From Nitrospirota bacterium (GTDB taxonomy: Bacteria; Nitrospirota; Nitrospiria; Nitrospirales; Nitrospiraceae): 64,000 nucleotides of DNA. Shown here in pieces: positions 47,897 to 55,558 of this stretch (positions within the stretch are counted from its first letter, which is position 1; the number at the start of each line of letters is the position of its first letter). The stretch is from NCBI GenBank assembly GCA_030645475.1, contig JAUSMA010000069.1, positions 480,551-544,550 of the forward strand. Reading direction: 5' to 3'. Below the pieces are notes generated by a model. That model ran no database searches. It saw only the letters and a list, made by a program, of their open reading frames with translations, and was not told where the DNA came from. The position numbers and the translations under genes were made by a program.

Positions 47897-47925
47897 AGTC
47901 TAGACAGATTTTGCGGAATCGGCAA
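47897..47925 (-). promoter_or_regulatory. Promoter of the metV-like operon, nearly leaderless
   Basis: On the minus strand TTGCCG (47925-47920), a 17-nt spacer and TAGACT (47902-47897) end only 8 nt before the ATG at 47888. The predicted start of transcription is within about 2 nt of the start codon. No clear Shine-Dalgarno is present. Confidence 0.55.
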
Positions 47926-48137
47926 TCTCTCTCTGGGGATTCTGAGGGCCTCCGCTCCGGTGAGATGTGAGAAAACATTGCGAAATTGCCACTTGTTAGG
48001 GCGAATGGCCTACCGACCCGAGGTGTGCTAGGCCTTCTTTCTGGCATGGTGGGCCTTCTGAGAAGTTGCGTTGAATATCAGGAAGTTATAGTATTTTACG
48101 GTGCGCATGTGATTCGAGGGGTTGTCGACGTTTCTCA

Positions 48138-48167
48138 TTGACAGTCTTTTTTGGGCTTTGCTACCAT
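48138..48167 (+). promoter_or_regulatory. Promoter of the 2-oxoacid oxidoreductase operon
   Basis: A perfect TTGACA (48138-48143), an 18-nt spacer and TACCAT (48162-48167) lie about 135 nt before the first gene. The 412-nt region 47889-48300 contains this promoter, the divergent metV-like promoter, the leader hairpin and no gene. Confidence 0.6.
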
Positions 48168-48260
48168 GCGTGCTCGCTGTAGGCGTGGAAGAGCATGGCG
48201 GCCCAGTTTCCCAACCTCGAACTCCTGTGCATGTTGCCGATAACCGTGTTTTCTCGACTG

Positions 48261-48278
48261 GCAATGGGTTCCCATTGC
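48261..48278 (+). promoter_or_regulatory. Palindromic leader hairpin before the oxidoreductase operon
   Basis: GCAATGG and CCATTGC form a perfect 7-bp stem with a GTTC loop, ending 6 nt before the AAAGGGAGG ribosome binding site. It may stabilise the mRNA or act as an operator. Confidence 0.5.
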
Positions 48279-48300
48279 AACGATAAAGGGAGGTCTTCCA

Positions 48301-49203
48301 ATGAGTCTTGACTATGTGAAGTTTTCAGGCGGATTTGAAAAGTTCATGCCCAAGGAATATCGGGACATGGTTGAGCATGGACCTTTCGGCAAGAAAATTT
48401 CCGTTTCCCAAATGGGCAGCTTTAAGGAAATTCTCGAAGAGCATCCCATGTGCGCCGGCTGCGCGATGACCCTGTTCATCCGGCTGGCCATCATTGCATT
48501 CCCCAACCCAGAAGACACCATTACAGTTGGAACGGCTGGCTGCGGTCGGTTGGCCATTTCTCAGGCTGCGATTCCCTTTGTGTACGGTAACTACGGCGAC
48601 CAGAACGGCGTGGCGAGCGGACTCTCTCGTGGCCTCCGTCTGCGGTTCGGCGACAAGCCGAAGGATGTGGTCGTCATTGCAGGAGACGGCGGTACGGCGG
48701 ATATCGGCTTCCAGCAGGTCCTCCATTCCTGGTTCCGCAAGGAACGGTTCACCACGATTATGTTGGACAACGAAGTGTACGGCAACACCGGTGGTCAGGA
48801 GAGCGGCATGACCAACCGTGGTGCCGTGCTGAAGATGGCCCCGTTGGGGAAGAAGTTCGAGAAGATGGACATGTTGCAGATGGCCAAGGTTGCCGGCTGC
48901 GCCTATGTGGCGACCGTGGTTCCGAACAATCCACGCCGCGTCGAGAGCGTCATTAAGAAGGCCGTATTGATCGCCCGCGAAGTGGGCTCGACCTACATTC
49001 AAGCCTACACCTCTTGCAACATCGAGTACGCGATTCCGACCGACAAGGTGATGGAAGACGCGAAGACCGTTGAGAACGATCGGTATCAGTTCACGGAGTA
49101 CGTGAGCGAAGAGGCCAAGCAGTATCTGACCGAGCGATATGGCTACAAAGATTATCTTCCGAAGCCGGCTGCTCCTGCTGCCGCAATTCCAAACAAGGCT
49201 TAA
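48301..49203 (+). CDS. 2-oxoacid:ferredoxin oxidoreductase, beta subunit
   Basis: This 300-residue TPP-binding subunit of a pyruvate or 2-oxoglutarate:ferredoxin oxidoreductase catalyses reductive carboxylation in the reductive TCA cycle. The TPP motif runs from GDGG (about residue 128) to LDNEVYGNTGGQ. Cys51, Cys54, Cys81 and Cys239 have the spacing of the proximal [4Fe-4S] ligands in this family. It is the first of five cotranscribed subunit genes. Sequence alone does not tell pyruvate from 2-oxoglutarate specificity. Confidence 0.9.
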   Translation: MSLDYVKFSGGFEKFMPKEYRDMVEHGPFGKKISVSQMGSFKEILEEHPMCAGCAMTLFIRLAIIAFPNPEDTITVGTAGCGRLAISQAAIPFVYGNYGDQNGVASGLSRGLRLRFGDKPKDVVVIAGDGGTADIGFQQVLHSWFRKERFTTIMLDNEVYGNTGGQESGMTNRGAVLKMAPLGKKFEKMDMLQMAKVAGCAYVATVVPNNPRRVESVIKKAVLIAREVGSTYIQAYTSCNIEYAIPTDKVMEDAKTVENDRYQFTEYVSEEAKQYLTERYGYKDYLPKPAAPAAAIPNKA

Positions 49204-49226
49204 GCGATCAGGAGGGAGGCTCGGAC

Positions 49227-49940
49227 ATGGCAAAGCGCTTCAACATTCGGATGGCGGGAGTCGGCGGTCAAGGTGTCGTGACAGGGTCGCACATTCTGAG
49301 TACCGCCGTGATTCATGCCGGCGGCGAAAGCACGATCGTCCCATTTTATGGGTCGGAAAAGCGGATGGCACCGGTCGAGAGTTACGTCCGCGTGTCGGAT
49401 GAACCGATCTATGAGATCGGGGAAATCACGTTCCCACATATCATCATTATTTTCCATCCCCAGGTTATTACTCACGGCAAGTCGTACACGATGCCGTTTT
49501 ACTTCGGATTGAAGGAAGACGGGATTGCGTTGATCAACAACGACGGCCCGATGTCCCTTCATCGAGACCAGCAGCGTGAGTTGGAAGAGCGCCGTGCGAA
49601 GCTCTATTACTTCCCGGCCACCAAGCTGTCGCTCGAAGTCGCAGGAATGGACCTCTGTACGAATATGGCCTTGATGGGTTGCATCGGCGCGATCACGGGG
49701 TTGACCTCGGTTGAAGCCTTGGAGCAGTCGGTAAAGGATCGGTTCCTTGGTAAAGGATTTGTCGTTTCAGGCGGCACCGCGGCCTTGGATAGCGTGGTCG
49801 AACGGAAATTCAAAAAGAAGCAGGAATTGATCGACAAGAACGTGGCGGTGATTCAGGCCGGTTGGAACTACGCAGTCGATCACGGTTGGGCTGCGTCGAC
49901 GGTTAAGCGGTCGGAAGTCCGTGCGACGGTCAGCGCCTAA
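49227..49940 (+). CDS. 2-oxoacid:ferredoxin oxidoreductase, gamma subunit
   Basis: This 237-residue gamma subunit opens with the family motif RMAGVGGQGVVTGSHIL and contains SYGSEKR-like FYGSEKRMAPVES. In these enzymes the gamma domain contributes to the CoA and subunit interface. The C-terminal 40 residues extend past the usual domain end. It starts 24 nt after the beta gene, with AGGAGGGAGG upstream. Confidence 0.9.
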   Translation: MAKRFNIRMAGVGGQGVVTGSHILSTAVIHAGGESTIVPFYGSEKRMAPVESYVRVSDEPIYEIGEITFPHIIIIFHPQVITHGKSYTMPFYFGLKEDGIALINNDGPMSLHRDQQRELEERRAKLYYFPATKLSLEVAGMDLCTNMALMGCIGAITGLTSVEALEQSVKDRFLGKGFVVSGGTAALDSVVERKFKKKQELIDKNVAVIQAGWNYAVDHGWAASTVKRSEVRATVSA

Positions 49941-49966
49941 TCTGGATGTAGTACGAAGGAGTCATC

Positions 49967-50299
49967 ATGTATCTGGTCGCCGATATCAATGTTGAAATCT
50001 GTGCCGCGAAGAGCTGCAAGCTCTGCACGCAATATTGCCCTGAAGCGAACACCATTCAGTACAGTGAAGACATGGGCAAGGACAAGGGCTTTAAGTACGG
50101 TTCTGCCTACGTGGCCGTGGACCGCTGCAAGGGTTGCGCGCAGTGTGTGTGGGTCTGTGACAATATGGCAAAAAACAATGCGATCAAGATGATCATGATC
50201 GATCAATTGCCGCTGGCCGCCGTCACCGACAACATTCGCTATGAAGAGAAGTCGACTGTTGTGGCCCTGTCCAATCCGATGATTGTTATAGGTAATTAG
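49967..50299 (+). CDS. 2-oxoacid:ferredoxin oxidoreductase, delta (ferredoxin-like) subunit
   Basis: This 110-residue iron-sulfur subunit carries two clusters of ligands: Cys12, Cys17, Cys20, Cys24 and Cys54, Cys57, Cys60, Cys64. This fits two [4Fe-4S] centres that pass electrons between ferredoxin and the TPP site. The first motif has four rather than two residues between its first two Cys. It lies between the gamma and epsilon genes. Confidence 0.9.
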   Translation: MYLVADINVEICAAKSCKLCTQYCPEANTIQYSEDMGKDKGFKYGSAYVAVDRCKGCAQCVWVCDNMAKNNAIKMIMIDQLPLAAVTDNIRYEEKSTVVALSNPMIVIGN

Positions 50300-50311
50300 G
50301 GAGGTACGGGA

Positions 50312-51076
50312 GTGGCAACGACGCCTGATACAAGAGAACGCATCATTGTTCCGGGTCCAGCCGGATTCCATCCGCCGTCGGCGGCTCAGTTAGGAGTCGC
50401 GCTGCCAGACCCAGGGGAAGGGCTTTATTACGGATTGCTGGAGCCCAATGAAGACAAGGTCATCGAAGAGATGGCCCGTAAAATGTTGACGAGCCCCAAT
50501 GCCACAATTTTCCCGGGACCGCTGGTCCTTTGGGCGTGGAACGAGCATGCCATTGAAAAGGCTAAGGCGGTGCTGGAGATTGCCGCTCAGATTCCCAATG
50601 TCATGATCATCCCCATGCCGGATTATCGGCCGAAGTATCCAAAAATCGATCCAGAAGAGGTCATCAATCCGAACCACCCCAACCTCACAATTTGGGGCAA
50701 TAAGATTGAAGCCTGTATTTTCATCGGCGTGCATTGCCATTATGCCAACTTGACGTTGAAAATGATCCGCGCGGGGACGAATTGTCTGACGATGGCGATC
50801 TGTGCGGAGCAGGGGCATGAAGATGCCATGCTGACGATTCGGGATTCGGATATCGTCAAGTTGAAGAAGACCGCTCAGGTCTTCAAGCGGGTGCGCGAGG
50901 AAATGGGCATCAAGCTGCCGGAGAACGGCGAAAACGTGCGTTTTACCGGGACGCAAGCAAGAGTCCATGGTGGAAAAACTCACACGAACCCCCTCACCTT
51001 TGCCCCCGTGACGGTGGGCGTTGCCGGTGCGGCCGCCTTCGGCCATTCCGCCGAGCAGATGAAGCGTGAAGGCTAA
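50312..51076 (+). CDS. 2-oxoacid:ferredoxin oxidoreductase, epsilon subunit
   Basis: This 254-residue protein is of the type found as a fifth subunit in reductive TCA cycle oxidoreductases of Hydrogenobacter and Nitrospira. Its biochemical role is not settled. No Fe-S or nucleotide motif is obvious; the middle part contains KIEACIFIGVHCHYANLT and two further cysteines nearby. The Pro-rich N-terminus (residues 12-33) precedes a helical domain. It lies between delta and alpha in one operon, which supports membership in the complex. Confidence 0.83.
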   Translation: MATTPDTRERIIVPGPAGFHPPSAAQLGVALPDPGEGLYYGLLEPNEDKVIEEMARKMLTSPNATIFPGPLVLWAWNEHAIEKAKAVLEIAAQIPNVMIIPMPDYRPKYPKIDPEEVINPNHPNLTIWGNKIEACIFIGVHCHYANLTLKMIRAGTNCLTMAICAEQGHEDAMLTIRDSDIVKLKKTAQVFKRVREEMGIKLPENGENVRFTGTQARVHGGKTHTNPLTFAPVTVGVAGAAAFGHSAEQMKREG

Positions 51077-51119
51077 GCAAGGTCGAATAGTACAGGCGAT
51101 ATAGCCGAGAGGTGTCACA

Positions 51120-52427
51120 ATGAGCGAAACAGTCAAAGCAGCAGAAGCGCCAAGCCAGCCGGTCGCCAGGAAAGATCCCCATGCCGAAGCCAAGCGGCAG
51201 AGGGTGGTGACGCCGGAGTATATGTTCCTCGAAGCCCCGCGAACGAAAGAGTTCATTACGGGCAGCGAAGCAGCCAAAGAAGCCATTCGGCGATCCAACG
51301 TGGATTTGGCCATTGCCTATCCCATTACCCCACAGAGCGAAACGATGCAGCTCGTCGGTGTATTGTATGGCGAGGGCTATGTCAAAGAGTACTACCGTGG
51401 TGAGGAAGAAGTCGGTGTGATGGCGGCCATTGCCGGTGGATCACGAGCCGGCGTTCGTTGCTATACGGCGACCGCTGGGCCTGGTACGTTGCGTGGTCTT
51501 GAAGGCATTGCATCATGGCCCGGGCATCGGTTGCCCGTTGTCGCGATGTTCACTTGCCGCGTCGTCAATGCTCCATTGGCCATTCAGCCGGACAATATCG
51601 AAGTCGCGTACTTGTTGAACTGCGGCATGATTGTGTTCCATGCCGAGAATCAACAAGACATGTACGACTTTACGTTGGCGGGTTTCACGATCAGCGAGAA
51701 AAACGATGTGACGCTTCCCGTCGGTGTCTGCTGTGACGGATTCTTTGTCACACATGCCCGAGGGTATGTCCGAATGCAAGACCGCAGCATGAAGTTGCCT
51801 CCTCGTGAGGCTTGGCGCGGTGCGGTGCCAGTGCTCGATGCGGAGAATCCTCCCGCCCGTTTGTCCCGCGATGCCCCGGTGCAGAAGTCGAACTTCATGG
51901 CCTATAACATCCATGCGGTTTGGCAGCAGGAAGTCTGGGCGGCGGTCGAACGGTCCCGCAAGTACATCAATCAGTATATGGGCGGCTTGCTCACGGCAGA
52001 AAATGTCGATGGCGCCGAGGCGGTGATCATCGCTTCAGGCAGTGCCGCGGCGCAGTCGCGTGAAGCGGTCCGTATTTGCGCAGAGAAGGGTATCAAGATC
52101 GGCTTGATCAAGATCCGGTCGCTCCGTCCGTTCCCGACGAAAGAGTTGCGGGAACTCTGTGGAAAAGCGAAGCTCATTGTTGTCCCGGAGTTCAACTATC
52201 CTGGATGGCTGGCGAAAGAAGTGGCCACGGCGATTTACGGATTCTCCAATGCCAAGATCATCGGCGGGCCAAGAGTCTATGGCGGTCAGTCGATGCCGGT
52301 GGAGTTGATCGTGGACGAAGTCGAGTCCGGTCTGACCGGAAAGAAGTCGACCAACGTCGCCCAGTCTTCGATCATGGGTGGAGCCGTCAATCAGGATGAC
52401 GTCGCGCACTTCATGCGCAGCATCTAG
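51120..52427 (+). CDS. 2-oxoacid:ferredoxin oxidoreductase, alpha subunit
   Basis: This 435-residue alpha subunit has the pyrimidine-binding domain of the TPP site (AYPITPQSETMQ at about residue 63, EEEVGVMAAIAGGSRAG, TATAGPGTLRG) and the C-terminal domain II. A roughly 35-residue Ala/Lys-rich lead precedes the conserved part. It is the last of the five genes, and a strong terminator follows 24 nt after its stop. Confidence 0.92.
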   Translation: MSETVKAAEAPSQPVARKDPHAEAKRQRVVTPEYMFLEAPRTKEFITGSEAAKEAIRRSNVDLAIAYPITPQSETMQLVGVLYGEGYVKEYYRGEEEVGVMAAIAGGSRAGVRCYTATAGPGTLRGLEGIASWPGHRLPVVAMFTCRVVNAPLAIQPDNIEVAYLLNCGMIVFHAENQQDMYDFTLAGFTISEKNDVTLPVGVCCDGFFVTHARGYVRMQDRSMKLPPREAWRGAVPVLDAENPPARLSRDAPVQKSNFMAYNIHAVWQQEVWAAVERSRKYINQYMGGLLTAENVDGAEAVIIASGSAAAQSREAVRICAEKGIKIGLIKIRSLRPFPTKELRELCGKAKLIVVPEFNYPGWLAKEVATAIYGFSNAKIIGGPRVYGGQSMPVELIVDEVESGLTGKKSTNVAQSSIMGGAVNQDDVAHFMRSI

Positions 52428-52450
52428 AATAGGCTTCAAGGAAAAAACAA

Positions 52451-52489
52451 AGAGCCCGATCCGTTCAGGATCGGGCTCTTTTGTTTTTG
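52451..52489 (+). terminator. Rho-independent terminator of the oxidoreductase operon
   Basis: AGAGCCCGATCC (52451-52462) and GGATCGGGCTCT (52468-52479) form a perfect 12-bp stem with a 5-nt loop, followed by TTTGTTTTTG. An A-rich tract on the other side lets it also end the convergent minus-strand gene. Confidence 0.93.
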
Positions 52490-52545
52490 TCTGGCTGTTA
52501 GCTATCAGACTTCGGCATGAAAAACTGACAGCTGATCGCTGAAAG

Positions 52546-52794
52546 CTACCCCTGCAGTTCGTCTTGCACCAGGTCTTCAGTCTCCGGCATGCCATAGGCC
52601 ACATACTTGGCATAGGAGAGATAGATCATGGCACTGTCTCTCATGGCCTTGGAGCCTTGCGATAAGCGGAAGACCTGGTCAGGGTTATGAGATGGAGTTG
52701 CCCCCATCGTTTCCACGTGGCCTTGGAGGAGCAGGGTGAATCGCTCCATCGAGTTTTCAACATCTTTGTAGGCTAATAAAATTGCATCTGTCAT
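52546..52794 (-). CDS. Small conserved helical protein
   Basis: I do not recognise a family. The 82-residue acidic product looks all-helical, with no cysteines and no signal peptide. The ATG at 52794 has a strong AGGAGG on the minus strand, which makes translation likely. It is convergent with the oxidoreductase operon and divergent from the Rsm22-like gene. Between its stop and the terminator lie AGCTGATCGCT/AGCTATCAG-type words that look like a small intergenic repeat. Confidence 0.68.
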   Translation of the reverse strand: MTDAILLAYKDVENSMERFTLLLQGHVETMGATPSHNPDQVFRLSQGSKAMRDSAMIYLSYAKYVAYGMPETEDLVQDELQG

Positions 52795-52796
52795 GG

Positions 52797-52826
52797 TTGT
52801 CCTCCTAATCAACATCAGCTTACACT
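52797..52826 (+). promoter_or_regulatory. Promoter of the Rsm22-like gene, apparently leaderless
   Basis: TTGTCC (52797-52802), an 18-nt spacer and TACACT (52821-52826) lie so that the +1 base falls on the ATG at 52833. There is no Shine-Dalgarno before that ATG. Confidence 0.5.
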
Positions 52827-52832
52827 ATGCCC

Positions 52833-54050
52833 ATGCAACCCTTCAACGAGAAGACATCATCCAGCCTGTCACCGGAAATTCTCAGCGCCTTAGCACAGGT
52901 GTCCTCTGAGCGAAGTCTTCAAGGTACCGCGTTGGCGCAGGCAGTCGTCAACCTCTCGCGTCTCTTTACCACCGCACGCGCAGCATTGCCGCCGAGGTAC
53001 TTGGATGATGCTGCCCATGCGGCTGCCTATGCATCGTATTTCCTTCCCGTGAACCTCTCAAAAGTTCAAGTCTTGTTAGATGAGCTGCCAAACGGTAGCG
53101 AACGGGAAACTCCGGATCGTCCGATGGCGGTGCTTGATCTCGGCTGTGGTCCAGGAACGGGTTCCGTCGCCCTCTTGGACTGGCTGTGGCACCGCAGTCC
53201 TGAGCGTGCGAAGTCCGTGTCGGTTTTGGCGACAGATGGTTCCCTCGCGCCGCTGCAGGATACGAAGAGATTGTGGGACGCCTATTGCCGGGAGGTTGGG
53301 ATACCCAGCGAAGGTCTCCGATGTGTCGTGGGCAATCTCGAGCATCCGCTCAAAGGCGATCTGGGTAAGCAGATTGTGCGAGGCGGGCCGTATGACCTGA
53401 TTATCATGGCGAATTGTCTGAACGAAATGTTTCCGGTATCGGTCGACCCCCCTGCCGAACGTGCCACGGTTGTTGCGCAACTTCTACCGTTTCTCGCACC
53501 GCAGGGAACGATCATGATCGTCGAACCGGCGTTACGGCAAACGGCTCGAGCGCTGCATCAGGTGCGTAACCACCTGCTCAAACAGGGTGTTTGCATGGTG
53601 TATAGTCCCTGCCTGCATGAAGGGGCCTGTCCTGCGTTAGACCGTCCAGACGATTGGTGCCATGAGGAACGACCCTGGCAGACGCCTCCTGCGATTGCCG
53701 AGATCGATCGGGAGGTGGGGTTTATTAAAGACGCGCTGAAGTTTTCCTACCTGCTCTTGCGTACCGACGGTCGCACTATTGTGCCGCGTAGCCCGCAGAC
53801 CTTCCGGGTCGTGAGCGAACTACGGGAATTGAAGGGGGAGAAGCGGGCCTGGCTGTGCAATGAAACGGGACGGCCTGAAGTCGGTCGGCTGGATCGAAAG
53901 GCCTCTCCTCAGAATGCGGCTCTTGATAGCTGGCATCGCGGCGCGATCGTGCAGATCGAGCGGATTGTGCGAAAAGAGAAAGATGGAAAGGTGTCGGCGC
54001 TAGGACGAATCGAGCGCGCGGCTGCTGTTGAGATTATCCGTCCAGCATGA
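52833..54050 (+). CDS. Rsm22-like SAM-dependent ribosomal methyltransferase
   Basis: This 405-residue protein of the Rsm22/METTL17 family is linked to small-subunit ribosome assembly. It has an N-terminal helical part with YASYFLPVNL, a SAM-binding motif VLDLGCGPGTG, and a Cys-rich segment with Cys254, Cys260, Cys266 and Cys276 followed by a WCHEE motif, the region that holds a [4Fe-4S] cluster in studied eukaryotic homologues. The ATG at 52833 fits the promoter; the ATG at 52827 would add two residues. Confidence 0.82.
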   Translation: MQPFNEKTSSSLSPEILSALAQVSSERSLQGTALAQAVVNLSRLFTTARAALPPRYLDDAAHAAAYASYFLPVNLSKVQVLLDELPNGSERETPDRPMAVLDLGCGPGTGSVALLDWLWHRSPERAKSVSVLATDGSLAPLQDTKRLWDAYCREVGIPSEGLRCVVGNLEHPLKGDLGKQIVRGGPYDLIIMANCLNEMFPVSVDPPAERATVVAQLLPFLAPQGTIMIVEPALRQTARALHQVRNHLLKQGVCMVYSPCLHEGACPALDRPDDWCHEERPWQTPPAIAEIDREVGFIKDALKFSYLLLRTDGRTIVPRSPQTFRVVSELRELKGEKRAWLCNETGRPEVGRLDRKASPQNAALDSWHRGAIVQIERIVRKEKDGKVSALGRIERAAAVEIIRPA

Positions 54051-54066
54051 ATCATCGGGATGGGCT

Positions 54067-54170
54067 GGCGGGGCGATCTCTTGTGCTCGCGCAACGCGAG
54101 CACAAGGTTTCGAATTTGTAGATTGAGGGCGGTGCTCGTCGCATGCGCGCACGTACGGGATCACCCCGCC
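54067..54170 (+). repeat. Structured intergenic repeat, unit A
   Basis: The outer arms GGCGGGGCGATC (54067-54078) and GATCACCCCGCC (54159-54170) pair at 11 of 12 positions. Inside, TTGTGCTCGCG and CGCGAGCACAA (54081-54105) form a perfect 11-bp hairpin with a CAA loop. The block GTGCTCGTC-N2-ATGCGCGCA follows at 54132. The same blocks in the same order occur at 43752-43845. The 282-nt gap 54051-54332 contains no gene. Confidence 0.72.
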
Positions 54171-54193
54171 TCCCTCCCTAAAGAGTAGTGGCG

Positions 54194-54220
54194 GGGACAG
54201 ACCGCTTATGGGCCTGTCCC
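54194..54220 (+). other. Inverted repeat before the HEPN-motif gene
   Basis: GGGACAG and CTGTCCC pair around a 13-nt loop. There is no U-tract, so terminator function is uncertain. Confidence 0.35.
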
Positions 54221-54332
54221 GGTTCTAAGGCAGGTGGTGGTACGTTCTTGCTCTGTGTAAAGGAAGCGCATAGGATTTGCTCAATCAAGGGGCTCTGACT
54301 CCTTAGTTCTACTCAAAATTTGTCCTCCGCAC

Positions 54333-55190
54333 ATGCATTACGTACCAGAACAAGTCACGGAAATTGAGCAGGGGTATGAAGCGGTTTTACGGGAGCTGGA
54401 TGACTTAACGATATCACTTGTCCGTGATTCTCCGCCTTTGTTGAAGGTTAAGAGGGCGCAAGAATATCTGGATCATGGGGTCTGTAGAAGACTTAGAATA
54501 ATTAGGCGATGTATTCAAAACATCTTTTCTGTCTTCCCTCCCGATAGAACAGAATTGTTGAGCGAGGATGAACGTAGCGATGTAGAGATCAGCCTGCATG
54601 CCTTTGTTATTAATATCTATGGGGCGCCGGATAATCTTGCATGGATATACGTTCTCGAAAAAGGGATTGTTCTCACGCCTTCTCGCGTTGGGCTCTTTAA
54701 GAAGGAAACCCAGGAGCATTTGCCTCAAGAGGTTCGAGGTTATCTAAGATCGAGGACGATTAATGAATGGCACGGGAAGTACGCCAAGGACTATCGAGAT
54801 GCGCTTGCCCACAGAATTCCTCTTTATGTTCCGCCTTGGAGTTGTACGCCTGCACAAGGGGAAAGGTATAAAGAGCTCGAAGCGATGATTTCAGAGGAAA
54901 TGACGAGGTGCAACTTTGATCAAGTGCAGAAGTTTAGTGATGAGCAAGACGCGATTCGCAGCGTCTGCCTTACCTTCTTACATTCGTTCTCAGACGATCG
55001 CGCATTTCCGCCTGTGTACTTTCATTCGCAAGTAATCGCAGATGCGAGAACTGTGATGGAAATAATTCGGGTGGTCCGCCCATGTCTGGATAAGGCACTG
55101 GGTAAGCAAGCAGAAAGCCAGGGGTGGGTTGGTAGAGTATCTGGATTATTCTGCTGGTTTCGTAGTCTGATCAAAAAGGTCAGCCAATAA
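54333..55190 (+). CDS. Orphan protein with HEPN-type Rx4H motif
   Basis: This 285-residue, mostly helical protein does not belong to a family I can name with certainty. A conserved-looking segment KDYRDALAHRIPLYVPP contains Arg155 and His160 in Rx4H spacing, the hallmark of HEPN ribonuclease or nucleotide-binding domains. The gene is visibly AT-richer than its neighbours and uses codons such as ATA, AGA and TTA that are rare elsewhere here, which suggests transfer. It stands alone between a repeat unit and small zinc-ribbon genes. No antitoxin-sized partner is adjacent. Confidence 0.7.
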   Translation: MHYVPEQVTEIEQGYEAVLRELDDLTISLVRDSPPLLKVKRAQEYLDHGVCRRLRIIRRCIQNIFSVFPPDRTELLSEDERSDVEISLHAFVINIYGAPDNLAWIYVLEKGIVLTPSRVGLFKKETQEHLPQEVRGYLRSRTINEWHGKYAKDYRDALAHRIPLYVPPWSCTPAQGERYKELEAMISEEMTRCNFDQVQKFSDEQDAIRSVCLTFLHSFSDDRAFPPVYFHSQVIADARTVMEIIRVVRPCLDKALGKQAESQGWVGRVSGLFCWFRSLIKKVSQ

Positions 55191-55325
55191 GAGCATGGTA
55201 CTTGGTGAAGGCGACGGGTTTGGAAGCGACTCGTCGCTGTCTACTCTCTCTTAGGGCAGAGTTGAGCGGTTCTGTGTCGCGAATCGCAGAGACGAGGGGG
55301 TTTACGTTTGACGAATGACGAGGCT

Positions 55326-55520
55326 TCAGTCCGCTTCCGGTTCAGAGTTCCCGTGCTGGTGACTCACTCTGTCCTCGTCGAACAGTGCGGCCATTTCTTC
55401 GGCGATCATGTCGCGATCGTTCGGCACTGACACGAGCGGGATTTCTTTTCTGACTCTGGCCACGGGCTCAGGGGCAGGAGTTGCAGGAACGTTCGCTGGA
55501 TCTTTGGGTGTGTCAGACAT
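55326..55520 (-). CDS. Small acidic hypothetical protein
   Basis: This 64-residue Pro- and Asp/Glu-rich peptide has no recognised domain and is probably disordered in its first half. It lies 38 nt downstream of the zinc-ribbon gene on the same strand. No Shine-Dalgarno is visible; a TATACT box sits 6 nt before the ATG, so it may have a leaderless transcript. Whether it is a real gene is uncertain. Confidence 0.45.
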   Translation of the reverse strand: MSDTPKDPANVPATPAPEPVARVRKEIPLVSVPNDRDMIAEEMAALFDEDRVSHQHGNSEPEAD

Positions 55521-55558
55521 GTCTAAAGTATACACGATGCTGACGGTGAAAAGGCGAT

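Noticed and set aside
48008..48034. GGCCTA/TAGGCC inverted repeat followed by TTCTTT as a terminator.
   Set aside because: The stem is only 6 bp with a 15-nt loop, and no plus-strand gene ends nearby.
48325..49233. A 302-codon minus-strand ORF opposite the oxidoreductase beta gene.
   Set aside because: It mirrors a well-conserved coding gene and shows no domain or ribosome binding site.
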